Shown here: in pieces, positions 14,164 to 26,200 of the stretch
Position numbering within the stretch: the stretch's first letter is position 1
How the letters are laid out: every line of letters begins with the position of its first letter
Assembly: GCA_905182995.1 (NCBI GenBank)
Contig: CAJJDP010000016.1
Span: 310,001-374,000 of the forward strand
DNA from: Paramecium octaurelia
Taxonomy: Eukaryota; Ciliophora; Oligohymenophorea; Peniculida; Parameciidae
Length of the DNA stretch: 64,000 nucleotides
Direction of reading: 5' to 3'
Notes under the pieces: generated by a model
Databases searched by the model: none
What the model was told of the DNA's origin: nothing
The model's input: the letters and a program-made list of their open reading frames with translations, nothing else
Position numbers and translations under genes: made by a program

Positions 14164-15078
14164 ATGTCACGACCAGAATCACAATTACCACCAAATTTAG
14201 TAAGTATCATCATATAGTCATCCTCTAGTACTATAATCAATAGGAAAGTGTTAAATATACTAATTGCAATAGAATTATCAATATTCAAACTTAATTAAGT
14301 GAAAGAGCCATCTAATTATTGGATCTAAATCTAGATGAATGCAGTTTAGTACTTGATATTGGATGTGGTTCTGGGATTTCAGGGTTTTATCTAACATAAG
14401 AAGGAGTGAATTGGGTAGGATTAGATATTTCAGAATCAATGTTGAATGTAGCTCAATAAGAAAAGACAGAAGGGGAATTATTACTATGCGATATTGGTCA
14501 AGGTTTTAAATTTAGACCAGGAGTCTTTGATGCGGCTATTTCAATTTCTGTCATTTAATGGTTATGTGTGAGTTTCAAGAAATCAGAAAACCCTTATAGA
14601 AGATGCACAGTTTTCTTTGAATCGCTAAGAAACTGCTTAAAAAATAATGGAAGAGGAGTTTTTCAATTCTATCCTGAAAACAACGAATAAATAAATATGA
14701 TTACTAGTGCCGCTTTAAGAGCAGGTATTCTAAAGAAGAGTTATGTAATTAGGTTTTAGTGGTGACATTGTTGTTGACTATCCTAATTCCGCTAAAGCCA
14801 AAAAGCTTTATCTAGTTGTACAACTAGGAGGATAATCATCCAAAAAGACTATGGATGTTATTTAAGGATTAGTTGAAGAATCAGATGATGAAAAAGTTAA
14901 AGTTATTGGAAGATAACAAAAGAAAATTAGGAAATAAAAAAAATAAAAGAAAGTAAATGAAAAATCTAAATTATGGATTATTAAAAGAAAAGAAAAATAG
15001 GCTAGATTAGGCAGGAAAATTAAAAAGACCACCAAGTATACAGGAAGAAAAAGAAATAATCTAGGCTTATTCAAATGA
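14164..15078 (+). CDS. BUD23: 18S rRNA (guanine-N7)-methyltransferase BUD23
   Basis: 285 aa after two introns (29 and 28 nt). The class I SAM-methyltransferase core is clear: DIGCGSGISG, then GLDISESML. Family-specific stretches are also present: SVIQWLC, KKSENP, VDYPNSAKAKKLYL, and the C-terminal basic tail ending in KYTGRKR. These match eukaryotic BUD23, which methylates a guanine of 18S rRNA during small-subunit biogenesis with TRM112 as partner. The first intron contains an internal TAG that would give an 18-nt alternative; the 29-nt form restores the conserved N-terminus. It lies 43 bp after the CDPK gene and 45 bp before the next gene. Confidence 0.95.
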
Positions 15079-15123
15079 TGTATTTTAAATTATTTTTTTT
15101 AATTTTATATATTCTGATAAAAG

Positions 15124-16637
15124 ATGATGCATGGTTAATCTAAATCAAGGACTGAAACATTGTCTGAAGAAGAGATAAAGCAAAGAGCAGAAAAAGGACA
15201 ATAGATATTAGATTCTTTAGACTATTTTTTTAAAGTGAGGAAAAATTAAGTGAATTAACCTGAAGATCAATTAGCTTTTTCAGAACTCATGGCTAAGTTA
15301 TGTCCTGAAATTGCTACTATTTATAATTACAGAAGAGAAGTGCTTTAAACAAAGTTTGATCATTTAGGAGGATTACTTACGGAATCAAAAAGCATAGATG
15401 CATATAAATAATTAGTCAAATTGATTCAATCTGAGTTCATGCTCATAGCAATATTACTAAAATAGCATCCAAAATCATACACTCTTTGGACTCATCGATA
15501 ATGGATGGTTTTAAGAAGCTAAGAAATAGATTAGCTCATTAGTTCAATGTATTTAATTAATCCTATTATAAAGTAATTAAGACAACTAACTTAAATTAAT
15601 AGAAGCCATCAAACAAGAATATGAATTATGCAGCAAAATGTTGGATAGAGATGAACGTAATTTTCATGTTTGGAATTATAGAAATTGGCTATCATCAATT
15701 TGTGCTTTTGGAAGAGAAGATGAATTTACCAAGAAAAAGGTATGTATAAATTAATAATACTATTTAGATTGAATAAAACTTTAGTAATTTTTCAGCCTAT
15801 CACTTCAGAAGTAAATTTTTTATGAAAAATTACAATTAACCTGAAAATATCATTGAGAGAATTAAAACTGATAAAATTTTAGGTTTACTACCATTGCCTT
15901 TTGATAGATTGAAAGAAGAAACAGAACTAATTTAATAAGCAATTTATATACAACCAAAAGAACACGGTGTTTATTTATATCATAGATGGCTAATTGGTGT
16001 TGTTTAACCCTTTGGCGTAACAAAAGTCGAAAAGATTTCAAATGATTCAGTCACATTATAATTTAACAGGGCAGTTACTAACGTGGAAAACTCCTTTGAG
16101 TTGTTTAATAATGAAAATGCACTCAAAATTATCAATGTAAGAGTGGAAGGCAATAATGTTATTATTACTTTTGAAGAACAATAACTAAATAACTTAAAAG
16201 TAAGGATTCTTAATCAAATTTATAAAAATGGAGCTTTAGATACAATGATTAGTGAAGATGAGTTCTCCAAATTTCTAATTCCAAGCGAAATCGATGTAAC
16301 ATTCGAAAATGAAGGATTTAAATATACTAATACAATCCAATAAGAGTTTTTAGGGGCAATACATGATATTAATAAATATCTTGATGAAAATATAGAATTT
16401 ATCAAATAGGTTATTGAAGAAGAGAAAGAGAATAGGTAATATAAAAAATTATATGATAGATTCCCATATATTCAAATATTATATTTATTTTAATTCAAAC
16501 TTCGAACTTAAAAGTTGATCGATGCTAGCAAATCCAGTGAGATCGTTAAGGAAGCCTTAGAACATTGTGATAAGTTGAAAAAGATTTAAAATGATCACCA
16601 AGCATAATTTCTATTTGAGTTTTGGAGTTAATTTTGA
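15124..16637 (+). CDS. RABGGTA: Rab geranylgeranyltransferase, alpha subunit
   Basis: About 486 aa with two introns (25 and 28 nt). Protein prenyltransferase alpha (PFTA) repeats are recognisable by their Trp/Tyr-x-x-Arg cores: YNYRREVL, LWTHRQWM, HVWNYRNWL and AYHFRSKF. The start reads MMHG, like the MHG start of the family, which distinguishes it from the farnesyltransferase alpha subunit. Partner would be the beta subunit plus REP; the complex attaches geranylgeranyl groups to Rab GTPases. The C-terminal 200 residues do not show an obvious leucine-rich repeat domain as in animals and are more divergent. Two adjacent ATGs (15124, 15127) cannot be told apart. Confidence 0.88.
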
Positions 16638-16721
16638 AGTTATTAATTGTTAAAATTTGAATTCAATTTCCGAATGCAATAACAACGAAGCAATTTTGGC
16701 TAACAAATTTTCTAAAATGAA

Positions 16722-18394
16722 ATGACAAATCAAAACATCAATCCCAACGATGTCATGATGCAGAGTATGATGAAAATGTTTCAACAGCAAATGATGCAAA
16801 TGATGCAAACCCAATCATCTGGTATTTGATTTTCTTATCGTCAAGGTTTTGATTTAGAAAAGTTTTACCATAACAAAGTTAATGATATGAATTAATTCTA
16901 CAACCAAATGAAACCTGATGAATGTTAATTATAATAGTCATCCTAATTCATCCATAACTATAATCCATCCAAATACTAAGAAGTAAGTATTAGTATTAAG
17001 TAGGAAACCAACGTAAACACTAATAGATAACTTCATTTTGATGATATTTAAGTAACTTCAAATTACAGAAATGAGTTTCATGATTACACACTGCCAGATA
17101 ATGAACTGTTCAATTAATATAAAAATAAATAAGATCCAAAACAACGCTAACAAAGATTCAATGAATATGGAGATCAGAGATAAATTAAACAATAAATTCA
17201 AAATTTTGATTAATCAGATAATGAAGACATGTACAATAAATAACAAAAATAACCACAAAAGAAAACATCTGCTTTTGATGAAATGCCAATTAAATAAGCT
17301 TCTCAAGATGAACAATAAATTAGATCCAATTTTAATAAAAATAATTTATTTTAATAAGATGAGTATGATTTTAAATAATAATCTAATGCCTTTGATGAAA
17401 TGCCAATTAAACCTATGAAAAGCAATAATTTCGATGATATTCCTATTAGAACGAAGAAACAAGATGATTTTACTAAATAATAAGAAGAAACACAATGGCT
17501 AAATTAATAAAATCAAAAAAAATCGAGATAATTTGAAGATTAACCTATTAAGAAAGCTAATTATTCTAATCCTTTTGATGAAGTCCCAATCCCCTCAACA
17601 AAGCAAAATTAAAGTACTTTCGATGAAATGCAAATTAAACCTGTAAAGAAAGGTTATGAAGATTAAACAATCAAAACCAAAAAGAATTCCTTTGATGAAG
17701 TTCCAATTAAACCAGCTAAAAACCAACCATTTGATGAAATACCAATTAAAACAAATAAAAACTAAGGTTTTGATGATATACCAATTAAGACAAATAAGAA
17801 TTAAGGTTTTGATGATATTCCAATTAAGACAAATAAGAATTAAGGCTTTGACGACATGCCTATTAAGACAAATAAAAACTCAGCATTTGATGACATGCCG
17901 ATTAAAACAAATAAAAATTAAGGCTTTGACGACATACCTGTGAAAACAAATAAAAACTCAGCATTTGATGAGATACCTATTAAAAACAATAAAAATTCAG
18001 CATTTGATGACATGCCTATTAAATCTAATAAAAACCAAGACTTTGATGAAATGCCTCCACGAAATAACTTTAAAAAACCTCTTGAAGAAGCTAATTTTGA
18101 TGATTAAGGACGTGCAAAGAAAAAACCATTTTTGAAAAAAGGAACAAGATAATTTTTATCAAACGCTTAGTAAAGATCTGATATTGCCAAGAAAGAACAT
18201 GCTGAAATTTTAAAGGAAAATAATGCTTCAGGGGCTCTTCCTATTTAAAATTAAAGCAATTAATTTAAACCTTAAAAATTATAATAATAATAATAAAAAG
18301 TTGAATTTAAGTAAGAATAAAAAGAAGTCTAATAAAGAGCGAAAAAATAGGATGTACCAAAGGAACAACCTAAATAATAATAACCATCTAAGTA

Positions 18395-18446
<52 letters not shown>

Positions 18447-20067
18447 TAATAAAAACCTCTCAAACAAAAAGAAGAATCTGAAAATCATCAAGACTCATAT
18501 TAAGAATATTAATTTGATGATAATGAAGATTGGAATGATGAACCTCCTAAATAATCCAAGATTGCAACCTCCTATTTTGGATTAAAAAAAGAAAAAGATG
18601 CAAAAGAAAAAAAATAAGAAAAGCCTTAACCTTAAGAATCTGAAGAAGAAATTGTTAGGAAATATGTATAAGACAAGATTGATAATTTAAATGCTGAAAT
18701 TGCTAAATTCAAAAGTGAAAATGAAAAGGTAAAGAAAGCTAAAGTGAAATGTGATGATTAATTGAAATAGTTGCAAAGAGAAAGAGAAGAGTGGGAAAAG
18801 TAAAAAGAAATGGAAAAACATGAATTAGAAGAATGGAAGGAAGAAGAGAAAAAAAAAATGCTGAGAGAAAAAAGAGTATAAGAAAGGCAATAAAAAACAA
18901 TACAAAATTTACCAAATAGAAAAGAGCGAGAAGAAATAGAATTATTAAAATAGTAGGTTTAAAAATTAACAGAAGAATAAAAGCAAAAAGATCAAAAGAA
19001 TAAATTATCCTATGATAGATTAAAGAAATAGAATGAAGAACTTTTATAAAGAAATTAAGAATTATAGGCTGAGGTAAAGGCCTTAGAACTTAGATTGCTA
19101 GAATAAAAGAGGCCAAACTCTTAAGCAACAATTTAATAAAGCAAATCCTAGTAAATTTAATTGAAACCGAGTGTTTCTGGGCTTTCTTAAAAGAAAGAAG
19201 CTCCGTAACAAAAGAATAGAAGACAAAGCCCAAACAGTTTTGTGGAGGAATAATAAATAAAGCATAAGTAATCGATATAGGAATATAGGAAATAAGATTC
19301 AGATGATGAAAATGATTATGAAAATGATAATGAAGAGGAATAATAAAATGAGGACTTAAGTGATGATAGTTAAGAGGAGAATGATTTTAGACAGGAAAAA
19401 TAAAAAAGAAATTTGTAATAATAAAATACTAAGAAATATGATTTAGTCGAAATGTAGGATGAAGGTATCCCATTTACAATAAAAAATATCAATAGTTTGA
19501 TTTCTGAATAGGAATTCAACTATGATCAAAATCGTTTTTATCAGGGTTATAGAAAGAATAAAGATGTTCCTTCAAAAATAATTAATCAAAATGTTGGACC
19601 TGATGGTAAGATATCTAGACAATATTCTAATGGTAAAAAAGAGGTCGTTTTCCATAACGGAGTCAAGAGGGAAGTATTTCCTGATGGATATGTGATTGTC
19701 CACTTTACCAATAAAGATGTAAAACAGACTTTACCCAATGGAACTGTAATCTATTTTTTTGCTGATGCAAGTACAACTCAAATTACAATTGCCAATGGAC
19801 CTAATGTATTATATTAAGATAGATTTTTAGATTTATCGTTTTTCCAATTAATAGATTGAAATTCATTTTAATGATGGCACAAAAGAAATTAGATTTGGAG
19901 ATGGAACTGAAAAGTACATAAATGCCAGTGGTGAAGAATAGACTTTCTTCAGTGATGGGATAATATAAAAGATTAATAGTTAAAAAGTAAAGTAAATCGA
20001 ATATCCAAATGGAAATGTAGATATAGTTTATCCTGATGGTCAAATTTAGAGACAGTATAGAAATTGA
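16722..20067 (+). CDS. SAS4: SAS-4/CPAP (CENPJ)-type centriole assembly protein with tandem repeats
   Basis: 1098 aa, two introns (24 nt near the start, 25 nt near the end). The C-terminus is a TCP10-type G-box domain: successive short beta-strands with NGKKEVVFHNG, DVKQTLPNGTVIYFF, NDGTKEIRFGDGTEKY and PNGNVDIVYPDG, the hallmark of SAS-4/CPAP, which binds STIL/Ana2 and builds the centriole wall. The 25-nt intron is placed inside this domain and restores the FSNQQIEIHFNDG strand. Upstream is a coiled coil of about 200 residues after VRKYVQDKIDNL, as in CPAP. The N-terminal half differs from animal proteins: it holds about ten regular and several degenerate copies of a FDDIPIKTNKNQG unit, then a Gln run. 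No tubulin-binding helix was recognised. Confidence 0.88.
17691..18059 (+). repeat. Tandem ~39-bp coding repeat (FDD[I/M]PIK units) in the SAS-4 gene
   Basis: Head-to-tail units of about 39 bp encode F-D-[D/E]-[I/M]-P-I-K-T-N-K-N-[Q/S]-[G/A]. Ten near-regular copies lie here; at least four looser copies of the FDExPIK core lie upstream between about 17270 and 17640. Third-position changes exceed amino-acid changes, so the peptide appears to be selected. Confidence 0.9.
18396..18443 (+). repeat. (TAA)16 microsatellite, poly-Gln
   Basis: Sixteen uninterrupted TAA codons inside the SAS-4 frame, read as Gln. It produces a spurious poly-Leu frame on the opposite strand. Confidence 0.9.
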
Positions 20068-20103
20068 TTAATTATATTTGGCGCTAATTATTTTAATTTA
20101 TAT

Positions 20104-20889
20104 ATGAATTAGTGCAGAATTAACCACCATGATTGTCAAAGAATTAAATACATCTGCTTAGACAAGCACTGTGATCAGGAATAAAAGATAGGTACTGAAA
20201 ATATCAAAAATGTAGGCTGTGCTGATTGTTTTTTAGAATTTCATGTACCAAATGATTTTGGCTCTCATCATAGGAGATTAATATCAGAGTTTGAAGTTGA
20301 ATTGAAAGGTAAAATAGATAAATTGGCATCCTTGTCAATTTAGCCAATATGCAATAATACAGAGAAGGTAGATCAATAATTTGATATTTGCATGAATAAT
20401 CTGATTTAGATAATGACTAATTACAAAGAATAAATTAAGCAAGAGATGAACAATGAAAAATTGGATTTTCTAACGTATGTTAATGAATTTAATCAAAAAG
20501 TTGATTAGAAGATTGATTTGTAAAATACATAAATATCACATTTATCAACTTTTGAAATTAATAAATCATTATCCTTTTATTAGAATACAAATCATATTGT
20601 TAATGACTTAAGAAAGGATTAACAAGAATTGGAAATACATAAAAAGAAATTAAATTAAAAAAACTAAAAACTAGTCTAAAAGCTAAGAACTACTTTTGAA
20701 TAAATCATGAAAGAGTTTCATGATCATAATAATAACAATAACAACAATAATAATAATAATAATGATACATCATCTACTCCTGAAAAATAAATCTGTCCCT
20801 CTTAATTTAGTAGTACTACGCAATCAACCCCAACAAAGAATATTGTGGATGTTGCTCGATCGAAAAAACAAAAAAAAGGAAAGAATTGA
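20104..20889 (+). CDS. Zinc-cluster (B-box-like) plus coiled-coil protein
   Basis: Intronless, 261 aa. The first 60 residues hold a Cys/His set: CRINHHDC, then CLDKHC, GCADC and a final SHH pair, spaced like a B-box or related zinc cluster. A coiled coil follows, then an Asn run encoded by AAT/AAC and a short Lys-rich tail. Ciliates have large families with such an N-terminus fused to a longer C-terminal domain; this copy stops just after the Asn run and looks short. The gene at 34162 has a comparable zinc cluster followed by a long C-terminal domain. Function unknown; a ligase or scaffold is possible. Confidence 0.75.
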
Positions 20890-21232
20890 TATTACACATA
20901 ACTTTAAAAATAATATTATTTCATTTCTTTTTAGGATTTATTACTTAATTGGTTAAACATCTAATCTTATATCTTTATACAAGAAGTTTAATTAAATTTA
21001 TAGATAGATGTTTAAGTAACCATTAAAAAGTCATTATAAACCTTTTGAACTCATTTATAAATCTTTGGTTATTTAAACCAAGAATAATAGAATATTTTAG
21101 ATATCGTAAGATTATAAATAAGGGGATGAAGCTAATTATGTGTTTCCTTTTAAGGTTAAGAATGCAATCAATCAAATTAGAGATCATAAATAAATTAAAG
21201 TTGTATATCTCTAAATAAAATACATTAGATAA
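20890..21232. other. Intergenic region, possible relic only
   Basis: A+T-rich DNA between two convergent genes. Apart from the fragment described at 21008 nothing is recognised. Confidence 0.5.
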
Positions 21233-21328
21233 TCATTTATATTTATTAATAGCTTATCTCGATAAAGCTAAAGCAGAATTTATTCTATTATTTAGTTCTT
21301 GGCTTTCCTAAAATTCATCGATAGTTGA
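21008..21328 (+). pseudogene. Possible detached C-terminal fragment of the upstream gene family
   Basis: A 106-codon open frame starting ATG, containing NNRIFQISQDYKQGDE and a basic helix. It is in a different frame from the upstream zinc-cluster gene and its last 96 bp overlap the 3' end of the opposite-strand pseudokinase gene. The IS-x-DYK type of segment looks like what usually follows the coiled coil in these ciliate proteins (from memory of the family, not checked). I read it as a decayed tail rather than a gene; it could also be chance. Confidence 0.3.
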
Positions 21329-22783
21329 ATTTCGTGCGTTAGGATCCAATACAATTGGTGGAGTAGGTAATGGATGTATCATGTAATCCTGTAGATTTGG
21401 TGCTTTTTGTTCCTTTATTTTTGGTTAGGGTGCTAAGTTCTTTAACTTATCTAATTATTATTAACAAAGAAGTATTTATTGCTATTGTTATTAAATTAAC
21501 AGCTATTACTATTGCTACTGCTATTCCTATTGTTGTAATAGTTATTATTATTATCTTAATTGTAATTGTAGATGTTATTGTATCTGTTATTCTCTTAAAA
21601 TCTGCTCTTATCTTTGGCGATCCACTTCTTGTTGCTTAGGATTATTTACTGGTAAATATTGAGGAGGAACCACTTATGATTATATTCTAATAGGAGAGGA
21701 TTGTATTTATTATTGATTATTGGTAATAGGGATACTTGGCTAAACTATATGCAAAGTAGAAGAATCAGATGGAAATCTATTTTAAAAAATCTTTAGGTCT
21801 TATTTAAGAGTGTGAGTTGTTGGTTGCAATGGATTATTTCTTGAGTTTCCTAGATTCTAAGTAACTTCATTGGAGTTCTATATATATGTAAAAATAAATA
21901 CTAATAATTCCATAAAAGTGGGTCTATCTATCTCCTCATACTACAACATGGTCAAGACAATCCTCACTAGATCAGTAGAATATCCAATATTTTGAATTTC
22001 TAGTTGTCTCTCCTACAATATTTATTCTTTAATGTATGGATTATGAAGATCATAATTATAGCACTCAAAGCTATCCTTGAGTGTCATCAACTCCAAAAAT
22101 GTCATTCCTAGTGAAAAAACATCAGACTTTTGAATATCATGAATTGGAATTTCCAACTTTTATTTCAAACCTTCCATCTGTTAAGGAGATAACAAGGCTT
22201 ATCCTTTTCCTGTGAGTACTATTTGATATCCACTCATAAGTCTTAGAACACCCTTAGGAATCAGTTTGACAGTATCGTTTTTATCTAAGTAAATTGAATC
22301 AGGTTGAATGTGAGTATGCCATTTCTATCTTGCATCAAGAAAATGTAAGGCTAATAATATTTCATGAAGACTCTTCCATAATTACCTTTCTGGAATATAA
22401 CTCTTATTTGAAAAATGATGTCCACAAACCTATTTCAAAGTTTTATAAACTGCTTCATAAAACCATCTGCTTATTTGTTAATTTGTAGTGAGATTAGGGT
22501 CAATACATAAACCATAATATTTAACCAAATGATTATGCTTTAGAAGCATTAGCTATTCATGAAGTTCTAACAATGGCCCTTCATCATCAGTTGCTGTATT
22601 CGAATGCCTTTTTTCAAAGATGGTTGCATATTTAGTATTCTCTTTTTTTAATCTATAAAGTTCAACTCGATCAATGTGTGGGAAAGATTACCCTCCCACA
22701 CTTTCAAATTAATCTTCTAGTGATTGATTCTAATTAAAAATTGATTTGTCTGCCGATTTTATGATATACACTTTGTTTCCCAT
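21233..22783 (-). CDS. Protein pseudokinase with Gln-rich tail
   Basis: 516 codons on the minus strand (508 if the in-frame GT...AG stretch 21878-21901 is an intron, which is likely). The first 300 residues have kinase-fold landmarks: HNHLVKYYGLC (strand 4-5 region), LHEILLALHFL (helix E), SDVFSLGMTFLELMT (helix F with its Asp), and a final EEIDRPTF. Catalytic signatures are lost: the HRD loop reads THIQPDSIYL without the catalytic Asp, DFG is replaced by PKG, and no glycine loop is seen. It starts MGNK, a weak myristoylation candidate. The C-terminus has about 60 residues of Gln-rich sequence. A regulatory or scaffolding role is the likely reading. Confidence 0.82.
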
Positions 22784-22829
22784 TTATTTAATAAAATTTT
22801 ATTTAACGCTTAAATTTAGCATTTCATAA

Positions 22830-23051
22830 ATGAATTACAATAAAACAGCTCACTAAAATTAATTAATCTCAGCACAAAATAATAGCAATAATATTTCAGT
22901 CTAATAATTACAAAATTGATGTGAGTTCATTATCACAATTAACTATTGTTTAATGAAAGGCCAAAGAATTAATGGAAAAGGTTAAGAATACATCAAAATA
23001 TATAATTAATAGTAGGATCCATATAGATATAAATAATTGTTTTTATTATGA
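22830..23051 (+). CDS. Possible small protein (64 aa)
   Basis: Between two divergent genes an ATG opens a frame that runs to TGA at 23049-23051 if a 27-nt GT...AG intron with an in-frame TGA is removed. The second half is basic and Gln-rich (KGQRINGKGQEYIKIYN). Composition is richer in G and C than the surroundings. No family is recognised; it could be a short gene or a relic. Confidence 0.35.
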
Positions 23052-23202
23052 ACAGTAAGAGAACTTTAATAATAATTATTTAAAAAGAAATGCTTAATTT
23101 AAATAATTGTATAAATCTTAGAAATCAAAATTAAAACTTAATAAATTCAATGATTTTTTAATGTCTTAAGATTCTTGAACATAAATTTATAAAAATATAT
23201 TA

Positions 23203-26200
23203 ATGATTTTTTGGATTGATAACACTAGCATTTATGACTGTAGAACCTATAGTCTCATTAAACCATAATAGTATGATGTTGCTATAATTTTGGATTATAT
23301 CAAGCAGGAATAGTAGCAAAATAGAATAGATGTAAAAGAGAAATTACCAAAGTTGTTGAAAACTCTAGCTTTATTGCTTATAATTCATAACAAAAATGAT
23401 ATTTTTAGATTGCTACAAATATTGGCATCAAAAGATTTTAACTAGACAAAACTTTTCAATGATTTTATGAACAATCCTGCTGCCTTGTGGTATATTGAGT
23501 AGATGAAGGTAGAACCAGTGTAGATGATTATGCATTAATACATTTTAGGAGAATATAAATTCCTTGAAAGCTTATTTAAAAAAATCATCAGTTCTTATGA
23601 ATAATATTTACTCAAACTACAAAATGGATAAGGAACTCAAGAGTTTAATTTGTAAGGAGATTTGTAATCAAATTAAAATTAGACATCGTAGAATAAAAAG
23701 AAAAGTAGATTTCATAAGAATTCAAAACAAGAAAATTAAAATTAAATTAATAAAATTCAAGTTTCTGAGGTTTAATTAGAATAAAATACTCTTGAAGAGG
23801 CCAAGAGTAATCAAGATTCAATAAATCAATAAATAAATACAGAGCAAGCATAAAAGCAAAATTTAGAAGTTATATAATAGTAGTAAATAAATAAAGAAAA
23901 AACACTCATATAATCAATAGAGATAGAGGATAAAACACACTAATAGTAGTAATAAAGTGAATCAAATAGATAGTAATCAGTAGAATAATAGGTAATACAA
24001 AATTAGAAGTAACAAAATAATTAAGAAAACCCAAAAGGATCTTATTTTTCAGAACAACAAAAAATTTCATTGGAATCAGTATTTAAAGATGATTTACCAG
24101 ATTAAAAATGTAATTTTTCTTATATTTATTTAGTGCTTGGGATACCTACAATGGATAAGATTCAACAATAACAAACTTTCCCTTCTTTTAAATCCAAATC
24201 TAATCCAAAATAATAGGAATAAGTTAATGAAACATCTGAGAAAATAAATAATACAGAATAACCAATAGCAAATAATAATCTTAACAATGAATCAGATAAA
24301 ATAAATTAGTTAATCGATACCTTAAGTGAGAAAGTATAATAGGAATTTGACTTTTCTCAAGATACAGAATTAATTAAATTATATGATCTATTAAAAGAGA
24401 AGTGTTAATAGAATTATTGGTGGTCTTAATTTGAAGATAGATGCCATAAAGCAATGAGTGATAAAGAACTTGAGTTGATAATGTTGGAGAAATTACCTAT
24501 ATTAATGAAAAGATGGGCAATAAAAACAAGGAAAAATGTTACTGAAATTGAAACAACTCTTACTGGACTTCATAGAGCATCAATTCAAGAAACAACAAAT
24601 ACATTGGTGGATAATTAAAATCCTGAAGGATAGAAAATAATTCATATTAGTTCTTCACCAGAGAAATTTGAGTATACCAAATTAATTGAAGACAATAGTC
24701 TTAAATAAAATTAGAAAAATTCAATTAAGAACTCATATGACTTTTTATAGCCTTAAATTCATAAGCAACAAGAGCATTTAGACTATATCAATAAGGAAAG
24801 CAATAATTTTATTTCTAGGGTAGATGAAGATACATTTATTAAACAAAATTAATTACTTTAAAATGAGATTTAAGAGGTAACTCCTTATTAAATAATTGAT
24901 ATTGATGATGAGATATTTAAGAGTTATCAAGGAGATATCAACAAAAAAGGCTAATCATCTAAAATAATTAAAACAGCTTCAAATAGATTAAATTCAGAAC
25001 TTACAAAATCTAAGGAGTTATAGCCTGAAAATGTCGATAAATAGTATAAATTATAAGAAACCTAATAATAACAGAGTCATTCAAATAAATCAAATATTAT
25101 ATACATTGAATCTTCAAATGAAAACATCTCTAAAATGCAATAGCCAACTCCTCAACAATAAACAGGGGAAGGCATTAAATTCTAAAATTAAAACATTGCT
25201 TGTTCAACCATTCAATAAGGTAACAATTAAAGGAAAGATGATATTGATAATCTATTTTAAGAAGATAATGATATTTATAGTCCAGATTCAATAGTAAGTT
25301 CATCTTCAATCTTGATCAGTGATTAAAGCAGCATATAGTTTGGTGAGATTTAAGCCAATAAAAAATAAGTAGAGTTTAGAGAATAAATTAATTAATAAAA
25401 GGACAAGGATATCTTAAAAGGACCAGAAAAAAATGTGGAGAAACCTAATGTCAAAGCACAAAGGGAAGAAGAATAAAAATCTAGAGACAAAAAACTCTCA
25501 GAATCAGATATTGATGTTAAAGAGAAATAAAAAAATAAAAATAATAAGAGATAACATCAAAAAGAAAGGAGTGAAAATTCAAAAACAAGGTCTAAGAAGG
25601 ATAGTAAAGAAAAGAAAAGAGCTAAAAGTTCATAATAATCCAAAAGAAAAGAAAAGAGTAAAGATAATAGGAAAAGAAAGAGTAGTGAAAGGAAAAGCGG
25701 TCAAGATATTCTCAAATAATTGCAAGCAGAAAACGAAGCCAAGGAGAGGTTAAAAGAGGAATAGAAGAAGAAGGAAAAAGAAAGAATTCATTAAGAGAAT
25801 ATCAAAAAGGCTGAATTAAGGCTATAGAAATTGAGATTTGAAGAAATGGAATTTTAGAAAGAATATGATTATCATTAATAACAAGATATGTTAAAAGAAA
25901 TTAAAGAAAGAGAATTAAAGGAATAATAATATCAACATTAGCATTAACATCATCATCACCATCATCAACATCAGCATAAGAAATATTAATAAAAGTACTA
26001 ATAATCTTATTAAAATTATAAAAATGATAATTAAATTTAAGAACAAAATTAAAAAACTAAACCATTTGAAAAATAAGTCTAAGATTAATAATATGTCAAT
26101 GCAGATACAAAGTTTAAGCATCATAATTAGAATCACAATTAGTAAAATCAATAAAAAATGTAGGAAAGTTAATCATATGGAAATCGATCTTAATAAAACA

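Noticed and set aside
17691-18059. CRISPR-like regular repeat array
   Set aside because: Repeats are contiguous without unique spacers and encode an in-frame peptide unit in a eukaryotic gene.
18279-18491. Minus-strand poly-Leu ORF
   Set aside because: It is the antisense reading of the TAA-rich poly-Gln tract of the SAS-4 gene.
25915-26151. Minus-strand Leu/Ile/Met-rich ORF that mimics a membrane protein
   Set aside because: Antisense shadow of the Gln/His-rich coding sequence on the plus strand.
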